NCBI RefSeq assembly: GCF_020382885.2
Contig: NC_058506.1
Span: 11,944,318-12,008,317 of the forward strand
DNA length: 64,000 nt
Source: Scatophagus argus
Taxonomy: Eukaryota; Chordata; Actinopteri; Scatophagidae
Direction: 5' to 3'
The notes under the pieces were generated by a model, which made no database searches, was not told where the DNA came from, and was given only the letters and a program-made list of their open reading frames with translations. The position numbers were made by a program, and so were the translations under genes. The stretch's first letter is position 1, and every line of letters starts with the position of its first letter. This document shows positions 1 to 13,300 of this stretch, one piece after another.

Positions 1-320
1 AAAGTGCACTTGAGTGCAAGACTTCAGAACTGAAACCAAGGAGCTGATGAGAAAATCCAGGTCAGGTGTAAATGAGTTGTCCCTCTGCAGCTATTGAAGC
101 ACCTACGAGCGATCCCTAGTTGTTCAGTGGCAAACAGCACAGTGCGGCTGCCCTTGGAACTCCCTGGTGTTAATCAATATAACTGCATAAAGGTGCCACA
201 GTATGGTGCTGAAAAAGAGCATGCATTCTCAGCCAAAGCCCCTGTATAAAGAAACATTCAAAAAGGTAAATGCTAGGAAAAAAGAACTTAATGTGTAAAC
301 ATTTTAAAGATTGTAAATTT

Positions 321-626
321 CTCCTGCAGAGCGCCAGCGAGTGATTGCCTCGCTGCAGGTCCTGTCCTCTTCCCGTCGGCTTGACAGAAGTAAGTAGGAC
401 TGCATTCAGGGAGAGTTATTCTTATGTAATTACTCTGAAATAAATAAAATAAAAATAAAATGTCTTTGTCATTGCGTGTAATCTTTTAGGAGATTCTACC
501 TCCCTCCTGCAGAGCAGTAGCGAGTGATTGCTGTGCCCTAGGTCCTGTTCCTGATGGGTTGACAGAAAGGGTGAAAAAATGCATTCAGGGAGAGTCATCA
601 TTTATCCTGATGTAATTACTCCAAAA
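321..626. repeat. Imperfect direct duplication, two ~120 bp copies
   Basis: Copy 1 is about 321-438 and copy 2 about 504-626. Both run through the same landmarks in the same order: CTCCTGCAGAGC, GCGAGTGATTGC, AGGTCCTGT, TTGACAGAA, GCATTCAGGGAGAGT and ATGTAATTACTC. They are separated by about 65 bp of AT-rich sequence, giving a period near 183 bp. Divergence includes small indels, so the duplication is not recent. No coding function is apparent. Confidence 0.8.
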
Positions 627-1283
627 TCAAGGTGCTGAAATATCTGCACTCAGGCTGACGGAAGCCCCGAAGGACTGTCTGAAACATACGCTGCCTGGGA
701 AATGAAGAATTGGAGAAGAGAGGCAAATCAGAGAAAGAAAAGTGAAACGAAGAGATGAGAGGGGATAAAAGTCAATACAAGGTCAAGCAGTTTTAAAAGA
801 GATGGTCTAATGAGCAGTCAGATACAATGATTAATCAGCAGACGGTGATGAAGGGTGGAGTGGAGAAGTGTAAGGACGTGTAAGAAAGAGTGTGTGCAGT
901 TGCGTACCATGTGTGTTACTGTGATCAAACTGCACGGAAACGAGTCGGATCTTCTGCTAGAATGATTTGTCTCATTTTAGGTATTGTCACTTAAAAAAAC
1001 AATGAACTAAACTGGATTTGAATGTACTGTCTGTAATGATCAAAACGTACTCATTGCGTTTACTTAGTTCTCTGTTTGGCCGGCATAGAGCGGGAACAGC
1101 TGCTGCTGAAAGTGTGTACATTTCTGAATATGTGCAATTGGGTACAATGATGTGCCTATTACTTCAGTTTATACTAAAATGTTGTTGAAATTCCTCTCTG
1201 AATTAGCTCCCCTTTCATCTTCTAAACATCCGCATTGAAAAATCTCTCTTTTCATTTTTTCCTGCAGTAATTCTCACAAACAG

Positions 1284-1301
1284 CCCCCCCCCCCCCCCCC
1301 C
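1284..1301. repeat. Poly-C tract
   Basis: Eighteen consecutive C residues. Such a homopolymer is a probable site of length error in assembly. Confidence 0.95.
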
Positions 1302-1468
1302 AACTCACACAACTCTGAGTGTGGATGAAAGTAGGTAGATGAGAGGATGAAAAGTAGAGATTGGTAGAGGGCTGCTTCTTCTCTGTTGTGCTGTCCACTG
1401 ATGAGGGCTTTTTGAGGGTGTTTGAGTAGATCATTAAGGAGAAAATAAAATCCTTAATTTTCTCTTTT

Positions 1469-1552
1469 TCTCTTCTCTTCTCTTCTCTTTTCTTCTCTTC
1501 TCTTCTCTTCTCTTCTCTTCTCTTCTCTTCTCTTCTCTTCTCTTCTCTTCTC
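1469..1552. repeat. (TTCTC)n pentanucleotide microsatellite
   Basis: An almost pure pyrimidine pentanucleotide repeat, with one extra T interrupting the early units. On one strand it is a continuous polypyrimidine run of more than 80 bases and could adopt non-B structure. No gene is adjacent. Confidence 0.95.
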
Positions 1553-2340
1553 GTTGATCATCTCTAAGTCATGATGCATCTTTAACGCACACATTCACTC
1601 CTATAAGCTATACATGCACTCAAAGTGTGTGTGACTATGACAGGAAATGAATATTTAAGTATTGAGCTGCAGGTGCAGAAGCCATTTCTTGAGTCTTCAC
1701 GAGTGCATCATTTATTTACCAGTTTGAGGCTTCAAAGAGGGTTTAAATATCATAATTTTCTCACAGTGTTCGCTTTAATCAGGCACATCATCACCTCTAT
1801 CCCATCACCCACCCCCCCCCAATCCCCTTGCTTCAGCTCCAGCCTCCATCTGCTTTGCTCACAGGTGCTGCTGGGAGGTGCAGTCTCTGAAAGTGTGCTT
1901 TACCCTTGTCAGGGGCCAGAGATCAGGGTGTGCCAATGTTGTTTTTTGTTGTTGTTTTTTTTAAATCATCAGTATGAGTTCAACGCCTGCTCCCAAACAC
2001 AAACGGGACAGGAGAAGTTGTCAGAAGAAGGACAGTCTTTGAGATACATGTATGCAAAGTGAAGAAGAGAAGCGCACAGAGGGCACGCATACACACTCTG
2101 ACACAAAATCTGACACAGACCCTATTGGACCCAAACACACTCGCAGACGTGCAAAGTATAATATAGGCTTAAGTCTCCCAGTGAGTCTTTCATGTTACCT
2201 TGAGTGATAGATGAGAGAGGAGGAGAAAAGGTGGTGTTGCTGACACAGCAGTCTGAGAAAACTTTTCCTCTCCCTACTTTTGTTGTGTCTTTGCTTAAAG
2301 CCTTTGTAGGGCAAGTGACCATATTTGAGCACTTAAAGTA

Positions 2341-2515
2341 AAGGCATAAAGGCCTCATGTTATTGTTACTGTTATTTGGTACCGTGAAGGAAAGGCCTAA
2401 TGTTGTTGTTATTGTTAGTGTTATTGGGTAGCATGAAGGGCAGGCCTAATGTTGCTGTTTTTGTTGTTTAACGTGAATGAAAGGCCTAATGTTGTTGTTA
2501 ATATTATTATTATGT
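2341..2515. repeat. Short minisatellite, ~40-50 bp unit
   Basis: Three to four imperfect units, each marked by GGCCTAATGTTG or a close variant (near 2350, 2393, 2443 and 2483), followed by TTG/TTA-rich sequence and a GTGAA or ATGAA block. Unit length varies between about 40 and 50 bp. Noncoding. Confidence 0.8.
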
Positions 2516-4510
2516 TTTGATATGTATTTTTTTTTTTTACCTCTAACGGGCATGGAACAATATATGGTCACTTCATCCAACATGATTTTCTACATGAAAA
2601 AAAATTTTTTTCAAAATGTTTCAAAAGTAAAATGGTCATGTTATTTGCTCCAACAACACTCCGGGCTTGGAATTTTTAATTTACAAGTATTTCAATGAAT
2701 TCCCTTTAAAGGGTTAAAAGATGGGAAGCACATAAACTGGAGATGGGGGGGGTGGCAGCCGGAGGGAAGGGGATTTCAAAAGAAGCATTCAGTTTTTATT
2801 CTAATGCATGAAGAAGGCGGTTGGAGGTCACCGCATTCACAAGTGTGGGTTAACACCAAACACAAACACACCCCAGCACCACAATCAGCTCAGATCATCG
2901 CCGCATACTGTAAACTCTGGAGTGCAACATGAGAAGCCAAAGGAGAAATAAGCAGATACTCTCTCACTGACACACACACACACGGAAATGGATCATCTTG
3001 CACATGCACACAAAACACATTAACCAATACACGAGAATGGATGGCACCACTTTCTTCTCTTTAAAAATAACTGTGGAGTCAGACAGTCCACACCTGTGTT
3101 GTTTGTCAGAGCTTTTGGGTCCATTTATGTTCGAATAGCTTGTGTGCCTGCTAGCAGAAGCAGACAGTTACTTGATTTCATCTCAGTGATTAATAGTGAG
3201 AATGGCACATGTACTTGTTATTCCTCCTCTGCTGCAGGAGGAATAATGTACTCTGCTAGCACAAAGCATACAGAGAGTCTCAACAGAAATTACCTCAGTG
3301 AATCCTGATCCCCTGTTCGAGATAAGTATAATTAGTCAGCAGTCATTTTGCAGTTTTGTACACTTTGTGCTTGTGTCACAACATTAATGTTGTCTTCAAA
3401 AGACGCCATTACCTGAGAGCACTGGGACGGATGAAGAGCTAATTCCAAAATTAGATTTCTTTCTTTAGAGAAAATTGACTTCCTCTTTTATTGAAAAAAT
3501 GATTGCATTCACGGAAGCAAGAGCATATGATCCTTGTGTAATAAAAATAAAATGTTTATTTTAAAAACTGATGATTCTTGCTGCCTTAATTTTGTCTCAG
3601 TTGATGTGCTTGCTTTAATAGAAGTCCTCAGCAAGAGGTGGTAGGTGTAGATCCTCTTGTCCTTCTATCACAGCGCCTCTTTTTTTTAAAATCCCATTCC
3701 ATCTTCATTACCTCCACACGCACACTGTGTATTTAATAAGCCGGGTTATTCAACCCTGATGTTTGTTCCATCAGTGCAAATGAAACCTTGGTTCCTATAA
3801 CTTTGCTTTCACAGTTACTGTATCCTGTGGGGGCCATTTAAAGTGGCATCACACCTGCTGCAGTCCTTAAAGAGGAAAGACATACTCCCGTTAACCATGG
3901 TCTCCTGGACACACACACAACCAAGCAATGATATATGTCTCAAACAAATGAAATTGCTTTTCATATATAGATAATCACCTGAAATGCTCAAATAGCAACA
4001 GCTCCTTCTTACCAAAGAGAGTAATTTGATGAGCCTTATGAAGCTTTGAGTAGCAGTATTGATGTCATCTATATTCATGCTGGCTTATTTCATACATTCA
4101 CTGGATCAGGAAATGTCATTGTATTTCATTAGCATTTATACATGAGTGAACTTCGAGCGTACCCTGGCCACAAATAAGACACAGCTTTTCCCCTACAAGG
4201 GGCTACAGTGCCCCCAAGTGGTGTTTTGGCTTAATTTTACATTCCTGTTTAGTTGAAGCACTAAAATCTAATCAAGTTTGACTGTCTCACCTGAGCTTTG
4301 CATGATTCTTTGTGCAGCTGAGACCAGGTCACTTTGGTCTTTACAGCTTTAAGTCTGCCTGAGTATTGGCGGTCGCGCAGCTCTGTGACTCTGGAAGGAT
4401 AGACATGTGCAAATATTAACTGATTCTGAATGTCAGAATGAAGAAAAGGGCATAACTTAAGTTAAAGAGTGAAATTTAATGGGGTATATCCAAAGCAGCG
4501 TGGCTTTTCA

Positions 4511-4750
4511 CGGTGGTGGAAAGTACTATACTTAAGTAGAGTTCTGTAGCACTTGTACTTACTTGAATATTTCAATTTTGCATTCATTTATACTTCCATT
4601 CCACTAGATTCCAGAAGGAAATATTGTACTTTTTACTCCATTACATTTTACTACTTTACACTATAATGCACCAAAATAAAATATATTATCATGAAATGGG
4701 TCATCCCATATCATGAGTATGTTTACTTTTGGTACTTAAAGTATTATATA
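4511..4750. repeat. Degraded teleost interspersed repeat, copy 1
   Basis: Begins GGTGGTGGAAAGTACTATAC and contains CTTGTACTTACTTGA, TTCCATTCCACTA, GAAATATTGTACTTTTTACTC and, near the right end, TTTACTTTTGGTACTTAAAGT. These blocks recur in a nonautonomous interspersed repeat that I recognise as abundant in percomorph fishes. A second diverged copy with the same block order lies at 20,633-20,770. No open reading frame belongs to it. Confidence 0.7.
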
Positions 4751-5720
4751 ATTTATAATTTACATGTGTACCATTTTATAACCAAGGCTATGGTGATGGC
4801 TTACAGTACGTTCTGTATTTAACATTACATGTGGAAACTCAGCCAATTGTGTATCAGCTTTGCAGACCTTCTCCAAAAGGCAGATTTTCTGATATGAAAT
4901 TAGGAGCAGTTGTTCTACTGAAAGATGTACAGCTCCACATTCAGATTAGCGTTATGTTCGTGAGCACATGCTGTATATTCCTTAACTTAACACTTCATTA
5001 TCGCTACTGGCCTGTTTCTAACATACTCTGGCCTCCAGTGAAAATGTGCACCACCAGCAGCGACTGACTGCACATCTTACTACATCACAATAGGATAAGA
5101 TTTCTGCTCTAATGATGAATGTGTAATGGAGAGAAAAATGGACTCTGGGACTTTAAAACTGAGATGCGACCATTAATGGGGAGATATTTATCTTCAATTA
5201 TCGTTTTAATGGCGAAGGGTCATCTTGAGCTTAATTAATCACAACATATCACTCCAGCTTCATCTGTGGTGACACTTTAATTTCAGCAGTTATTATCACT
5301 ACCACAGCACACACGATGCTGTGTCAAGTAATGGCTCTGTAATGAACCTTGCTAACTGCAGCTCACATGTCTGACATTTATTAAAGGAACAGAATGCTAT
5401 CAAAGTTCAGAATGTGGATTATCTGCTCCTATCAGGAGAGACATGTGATCCTCTCCTCTCCTCCATTGCCCCTGATGTGTTTAACATACATACCGTGGCA
5501 ATCGAGAGCAATTTTAGAAGTAGGTTATGCATCGAGATCTTTCATCCTCTCCAGGCTCCAAGCTGTTGTCACGTAAGTAGGTAAGTGAAAGAAATAGCCC
5601 AAACATGTTGGGGGGGGATAAAAGCAGGGGAAAGGAAAATTGTGAGAAAAGAGGTGTGGGAAGGCCACTCGTATGAAAGTACTTCAGCAGCTATACAACA
5701 GGTATTACTTTACGTATATG

Positions 5721-5762
5721 CTCTATCTATCTATCTGTCTATCTATTTACTTATCTATCTAC
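5721..5762. repeat. (CTAT)n tetranucleotide microsatellite
   Basis: An interrupted CTAT/TATC repeat of about ten units. It overlaps no gene. Confidence 0.9.
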
Positions 5763-6949
5763 CAAGCCACAAACTGCTATGCATGTGTCTTGAACTGACT
5801 TTGATTTGTTTTAGTTGAACACAGAAGACACTCTTGACAGCAGACATTTTGACTTGTCACAGCAGGAAAAGCACTAAAGGATATGTTAATAATAACATTA
5901 AGATTGGTTTGGTTTTGTTCTCGTGTTCCAGTAAGCCATGACCATGTGAACAATACCACGACTCTGAAACAGGAGCAGCTAAATCATTCGTGTTATTATT
6001 TAAACTTGTGCTTTTCCTCGTGTGTCATGTCAAAATTTATTATTATTAATCCAATTTATTAATTTATTGTAGGTGTCAAAACTGCAAACTTAAATTAGTG
6101 ACCTGTAATTGTGTTTATCTCACAGATCAGTTAACAGATAGGTACAGTTCAAACAAATGACAGATTATTTTTTTTTATAGCTATTGCTCATGTACCTGAT
6201 TCATTTTAACATTGGAATGTTCACAACAATTTAATTTTATACCAAGCTCAAATGAAAAGCAGACAGTGCATTATATGCCTAAAGTGGATACAAAATGGAT
6301 GAGTACAACCTATTATTTCAGTGGTTAAACCATCCAAATAAACATGCATCAGAGTCCTACAAAGAATTAATATTTTGTGTTATTTAACAGCACATGTAAA
6401 TACTTAGGTCAAAATGGTTATTGTGGTTATTTTTAGAGACTTCAGATCAGATAGATCAGAAATGTTAGGTGTTCATGTTTATGATATCTTTAAGGCTAAT
6501 ACTTGGCAACAAGCACCTGGGCGCTAGTTAACTTAGTAATAATAAAATAACATAATATAAAAGCTAATTGTAATTTCAGTGCTGTCTTGGATCATAAGTA
6601 GTTTTCATTTAATTTAGTTTAAGTGATTATTTAGACATAAGAAGGGTGGTACATTAAATGTATAAATTGAACAAGAAACAAAATAATAAACGTAACCATA
6701 CAGAAGACACACATACGTCTATAGTACAGGCGCTGTAATATTCCTAATAAACACAAATGAAAAAGTAGTGATTTACACTGTCACAACTACTTTTTGCAAT
6801 GTACAATGTTCTACCATCTCTACGTGAATTCTAAATAATTTTACATTACTTTTTACTCGTGCTTTGCGTTCATTTGTTTATTTAACAAGCCAACTAACTA
6901 AGTAAGTAACTAACCTAATTACTGTGTATGTCAACCTAATTACTGTGTA

Positions 6950-7210
6950 TGTCTGGTGCGCACTTGTATGCCTACTTGTTTTGACCAGTTGGCGGCAGTG
7001 AAGAGCTGCTGACGCATATCTCCAGCTTTAACTTTTGAAGGCGAAGAAGAAATGCAACACAGTCCGTCAAAGAAAGCAACGAAGAAGAAGCGCGATACCT
7101 GACAGAAAATGGCCGGCAGTGAGTGTGGATACAATTTCCTTCGTCCCGAAGCACTGTTTTAAGGTGCCCCACGTTTGAGCATGCACTATTGCATTTAGCA
7201 GAGAAACACA
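6950..7210 (+). promoter_or_regulatory. paxbp1: Probable paxbp1 promoter-proximal region and 5' UTR with two uORFs
   Basis: This is the stretch just upstream of the paxbp1 start. It has locally raised GC and CpG content and no TATA box that I can place. Two short upstream reading frames precede the main ATG. One runs from ATG 7,052 to a stop ending at 7,102. The other runs from ATG 7,109 (AAAATGG, a reasonable Kozak context) to TAA ending at 7,162. Neither overlaps the main start at 7,211. The transcription start was not determined, so whether both uORFs are transcribed is inferred. Confidence 0.5.
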
Positions 7211-10200
7211 ATGTTTAAAAAGGCAAAGCGAGCTAATTTTCGACGGAGGAATGACTCCGACGAGGAGGAACAGGAGGAGAGTGGTCAGCCGTCTCTGGCG
7301 CCGACATCATTTGGGCCTGTCGTGGAGGAAATCCCGTTTATGGAGACATCCAGTAACAGCGTTACAGGAGCATCTAGCACCACGGATAACTCCCATAGCA
7401 ACGGCTTCCAGGCCAACAGTATGAGAGCTGTCAAGAAAGACAAAAAATGCAAAGATGCAGCTGCTGTACCTGGACCCACGAAGGCCAGTCTGCTAAGTTT
7501 CGACGATGAAGAAGGTAACTGTTAACTTTGTAAACCATTGCTAAACTAGCTAGCCGGTCAACCTTAATGAGGTGGAGAAAACGTGTTGTCCAAACAGGTT
7601 TAAGAATCTATTAATCTTTTGGTTTCAAATCACGGTGACTCTTATCTTATAATCTATTTAACGATTATAGATAGGTAATTTACTTTCCTTGACCGGGAAT
7701 CAATCTAAAGACCGCCGTCTTAATCTGGATGATGTACATGATTGACTTGACTTTCTTGCATGATTTGTGTGCTAACAGAAGGATCCGAGGTGTTCCGAGT
7801 GAAGAAATCCAATCACAGCAAGAAGATTGTTAAACAACTGAAAAAAGAATACAAGGAGGATTTGGAAAAGTCTGGACATGTCAAACAGGAAATCAAATCA
7901 GGTGTGAGCCTCCTGCCTATACGATACGTTACATTATCTGTTATTTCTGCTGTCACGTTAGCAATATGATACCTTATTCTTTCTCTCATCCTTTAGCATC
8001 GGTTAATGACTGTAATGTGATGAAAGTGTGTAAGATCTTTGAGATCCTCATTTGCATCTGCCTCCTGTTTTCCTAGAAGCTCCACCTCAGACTGCAGTTG
8101 CCATCAAAGAAGAAGTTAGTAGCAGAGCGGGAAGTGAACAGGGAGAGGAAGAGATGGAGGTTGACAGTACTGATGAGCTGGAGGAAGAGGCGAGGAGTCA
8201 AGGTGGTCAGACACATAGTCAAGTATTGAAAAGCAACAACACTGGAATGACGTTCAACACGCTTTCTTCCCTGGGCAGCCTGAGACCAGGTATTACACAC
8301 ACACACACACACACCCACCCACTCAAAGTGTTTGTGTCTGTTGTGATAGACAAAACATTGAAAAGGTATTTAAATTTGACATGTTAGGTGCTCTTCTGTA
8401 AAGATTGGGTCAACAGTTGATCCTGATTTCTCTGCTTTTCCAGGCTGCTACCTATCAGGAAATAATCACTGATTTTGGTTTTCAGTTTATATTTCAAATT
8501 AAGCTCTGCTGCTAATCCTAGAATGAACTTTGTATCCTCTGAATTGTTGGCCCTGTAATAATTCACTGAACACTGGAAGTTTCACCTCATTGCATACATC
8601 ACTGTGTCTCCAAACCAGAAAGGAGTTATTTGTATGCAGAATCACGCAAGTACTTAAGCCAAGACCTGTTTCTGTCTTACTCCAGGCGAGATCCCTGATG
8701 CTGCATTCATCCATGCAGCCAGAAAGCGCCGGCAACTAGCGAGAGAGCTGGGAGGTGAAGCCCCTCTGGTAGAGACAGAGGTTCCCAAGAAACGTCTGGT
8801 AGGGGAAGACCAAGATGCCAGCGACGACGAAGATGAGGAAGAGAAGAGGATCCGCTTCAGCGGAGTCAAGAACAAAAGCCAGAGACAAAAGATAGCTGAA
8901 GAGATAGGTACTATACAAGAACAGTGAACTGACATGTTGGTTGTTTATATACTACTGTTTTCAGTCAGTTGTCTCTAAGATGAGAACATCCCCTTTGTGT
9001 GCACAGGTATTGAGTGTAGCGATGACGAGGCTCTGGATACAGGCCAGGATGAGGAGGTGAGCCGTTGGGAACAGGAGCAGATTAGGAAAGGAATCAGCAT
9101 ACCCCAGGTAAGATGTACAAAATCTCAGAATAGCTATAAAATATTTTGGTCTTCCTGTATGTCTTCTGACAATTGATGATGCAGATCGAAGTGGGTTGTC
9201 TGGCCAAAAAAAATAATCTCACGATCCCCAATCTCAATTATATTACTTTTTCAGATTTTTTAAAATGCCCTGTACAGTATAACCAGACCTGAATATAACC
9301 AGTTAATTTCAAAAATTCCTTATTAAAACACAATATTTTCTCATCTGCCATGTTGCCAGCTATAACTGTTGTTGCTTTTTTTTTACAGTACATCACTCAA
9401 GGAAGAGCCACATTAATTTATTTGTCCAGTCAGCATAGCCATCTTGTTGGCTCCATCACTCTGTTGGTTTGTTCACATAGTGCAGGTCTGTTAGTTAATG
9501 AGGTTCTATGAAGTTTGGCAATAGAAGTAAGAAGACATTAATTATTGTGATCTCTATGATTCACCCGAAAAGCTGTGGACACTTTCAAGATCAATCTCAA
9601 TGGAAATCATCAGATTACCCACCCTTAGTTGCAGCAGCAGTACTATTAGTTGTAATACTAAAAGCATGATGTGTTTTCCTTGTTTTTAACGACTAGGTCC
9701 AAAGCAACCAGCCAGAGGACAACACAGTGTACTACCAGAACAGCTATGAAAGCCAGCCCTATGGCTCTTCCTACAATGTGCCGTTCACCTACAGCACCGT
9801 GGCCCCACAAACTGGCAAGCCAACAGGCCAAGCAGACAATGGCTCTGTACATTATGGGGCTCCTGTTAGTGACTTAACCTCTGTATCCATTGATCTGGTA
9901 AAGAAACGTCTACAGGATAGGTAGGTCCAGTGAATCTTCAGCTCAGCTGCTGCCATTTCTGTGTGCTGTGGTCTTGAACACCCGCCAAACCTGCCCACAC
10001 ATCTAAGGGCCAGAAAGGCAATGTGGGGGTCTGGAGGGGAAAGGGGTTGCACTAGTCTCCTTAATTAAAACTGCTAATTGACCAGGAGTGCTGTATTTTT
10101 GAACTTTTTGTCTCCTGGAAATCACTTTAATCTTGTCTCTGTGTTTAGTTGAGTGGTGCTCCCCACAGCAATTTTCTGCTTAGTATATGTCAGTAATTAA

Positions 10201-10284
10201 GATCAGGTTTTTTTTTTTTGTCCTCAGCCCAATCTAAGTCATCCTTACAATCTTTTCCTGTATGTCGTGTGTGTGTGTGTGTGC

Positions 10285-10328
<44 letters not shown>

Positions 10329-13300
10329 GCTCGGCCAAATGCATGCAAGCCACAACGCAAACGCCAAACGCTACAAACAGATCGAAGATGACCTAGCCGC
10401 CTCCGAGAGCACCATACGACAGCTGGAGGGCTCGTCTAATGACAATGCAGATCAATATAAATTCTTGCAAGAGATGCGAGGGTATGTTGGAGACTTGCTT
10501 GAGTGTTTCAGTGAAAAGGTAAGGGAGAATTTATCTGCTGTCTGATTAGCTGTTTTCTGTTTTGTGTCTGTGATCTCTGACCACTTGATGTGGATTTTCA
10601 AGTCTGTATGGTGAAACATTGGGATTCATAAAAGTGTTGTTTTGACTTAGTTGTTAATTATTTAGATGCTGTTATTAATGATAGTTAACAGTGCTGAGTG
10701 CTGGCTGAAAATTAAGTGTCTTGGAGCACACTCGAAGAATTTCCCCGTTGCTTAACAGCTGCTCTCATTTTACTGGGAAATAGCACTTCAATTTATTATC
10801 CCAGCAACAGACTTTTGCAAATGGACTTTGTGAAGAAACAAAATGCTCTGACTTCATTAATCAGACTGTTTAGTGTTTCCTGCTACTTAACCAGAATTCA
10901 TTTACACTAGTCATTACTCACACAATAAATAAAGTTACTGTAAGATGAGTTGGAGTTGTAAGAGAATCCAACATAGTGGAAGAGGATGAGCCCAGTTTGT
11001 TGAAACATAATGAAATTGTGTTTCTGACACAGTCTGTATTTTTATAGTGACTTATTAAATGCATGTCTAAACAGAATAATTCAGTCTTGAGCCCCCAGCA
11101 GCAGAGCTACAACTACGTGGAACTACGTGGAAAGAAGGGAGTGGCACACCAGCTGCCGACATGTTTCCTCATCCACACTAATGTCTGTTTTAACCCTGTA
11201 ACACAGTGCACAGGACATTGTTTTGGAAACGAGACACTAACAAACCCTTAACAGTATGAATTCGTATGGAGTCCTTAATACCATGTAAATGTCAAGACTG
11301 GAACCGTGTATTGTCAGTGTTGGGTAAAAACCATTGCAGTTTTTCAGAATGAGCTTTATGGCAGAATAGGTTTTCACATAAAAAAAATATTGTGATTATA
11401 ATGTATTTACATGACAAAGAATTTAACTTGTCAACTTTAACTTGCCAATAGTTTCATCTTAAAGCACTGGTTGAACATAAGATCATAATTTTCAAGCTTG
11501 CCTTCATGGAAATATGAAACCAGGTTTTCACCCGACATTACAGATATTTTGGTTCCAGTATTACATTGTCCATCATGCTCCTCTTGTCCCTCCAGCAAGA
11601 CATCCCTGTGACTCGGAGTCCCGCTTTTGTTTGGGTCAGAGGTCACAGAAGGCATCATATCTTTCAGGTGCCTGCTGTCCTGGAGCTGGAGGCTGCCATG
11701 CACCAGTTACTAAGGCAACGGGCTTCACGACTTGTCCAACGAAGACAGGATGATATTAAAGATGAATCGTCGGAGTTTGCAAGCCTTTCAAGTCAGTCCA
11801 TCTTGAAGGTTTTTATGATTTATTTGAACAGACCTCGTTAGTTCTGTGTGTGTGTGTGTGAGATATTTACATTCTCATCTCCCACTCCTTCATTATGATT
11901 CCCTTATCACCGTGATTAAAGTTAATTGAGGTGTGATTGTGAGTGAGTGAGCAAGTACGTACATGGGAAATGTTTTATTGGAGGGGCTGTTTCAGCTCCT
12001 CTTTAATGGCCGAGTCTCACAGTCATCTGGGTGGTTGTAACTCAGCTCAAGCAATGAGTCACCAAGTAAAGATAAAATCTGTTAGTGACATGTCTTCAAT
12101 CACTTTCACTGTGACTTGTAGGAAGTTGCAGCCAGGTAAGTGAGTAGAAAACGAATGATACCATAATTATTTGTAGTAAATATGATTTATTGTTGTCAGT
12201 GGTACTATTAATAGATTAGGCAATATTTTAACTTGTTTCGTGAGTTTACTGCTACAGAGTTTAAAAGAGTCCTCACGCCTATCATTTGGCTGTCTCATGT
12301 TATGTTGAGTTCCCATAATAAGAATGAGGTTATGGTTTGTCTCAGCTTTTCACTGCTGGTTCTAACATGGCTCCTGTCTCTTGCAGATAAAGCTGTCATG
12401 GCTCCTAGTCTAGACTCATTCGGTCGAGACCGTGCAGCATACCAGGAGCACAGTCGTCAGAGGCGGATAGCAGAAAGAGAAGCGCGACGGTATGAGGCTC
12501 ACTCGTACTCAAAGACATGTTTCCATGATCTGTGGCCTGTAGGTTTTGTTTTTGTGACACGTTTCAGGACTGAAGGTACAAGCTCAGATCGCAGAATGCT
12601 AAAAACGCGAGAGATAGAGTTCATCACAGAGTCGTTCCTCGGTTTTTAATTGTCTGTCTTTGTGCTTGTGGGTGGGTGCAGAACTCGGCGGCGGCAAGCT
12701 AGAGAGCAGAACGGAAAGAGGGCTGAGCACAAAGAAGGCTTGTCATCTGATGATGAGGAAACCTCAACTGACATTACCAGCTTCAACATGGAGAGAGGTA
12801 CATCACTGAATTGCTCCCAAAGTCACAGTATTGACCATAGTGAAGAAAACTGGCAAATATGTTGATTAATTTTGATTTAACATAGACATAGTTCACTTCA
12901 GACAATCTGCAGCTCATGCCTAACTAAAGCCTTGTGTCTCATCTAGATCGCATCATCAGGGAATGTAAGAAAGTGTTTGAGGATGTGGTGGAGGACTTTC
13001 ATTCACTTGACTGCATCAAATCCCATTTTGAAGTGTGGAGGAGAAACTACGCTGACTGCTACAGAGATGCTTACATAGGCCTCTGTCTGCCCAAACTCTT
13101 TAACCCTTTAGTCCGTCTGCAGCTGATTACATGGAACCCTCTCGAGGTAAAGCATGTATTTGTGTTTAAGTGTAAAAATGTTTGAAACGGGAGGAGTGAA
13201 TTCTGAAATCCTTTTGTTTTGTTTTTCTCCCCCTTGTTCAGGGACAGTGTGCAAATTTCGAGTACATGCTGTGGTTTGAGTCGCTGTTGTTTTACGGCTT

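Larger units (their letters stand above)
1..6950. other. Intergenic region upstream of paxbp1
   Basis: No coding exon, RNA gene or convincing promoter was recognised here on either strand. Open frames are short, lack splice-flanked continuity and match no family I know. The DNA is AT-rich with simple repeats, a duplicated segment near the left end, a short minisatellite and one degraded interspersed repeat, each listed separately. Any distal regulatory elements of paxbp1 or of a gene to the left cannot be recognised from sequence alone. Confidence 0.6.

Noticed and set aside
5100..5390. Possible conserved noncoding element (homeodomain-like TTAATTAA and ATTATC motifs)
   Set aside because: Such motifs are expected in AT-rich DNA; without a cross-species alignment there is no support.
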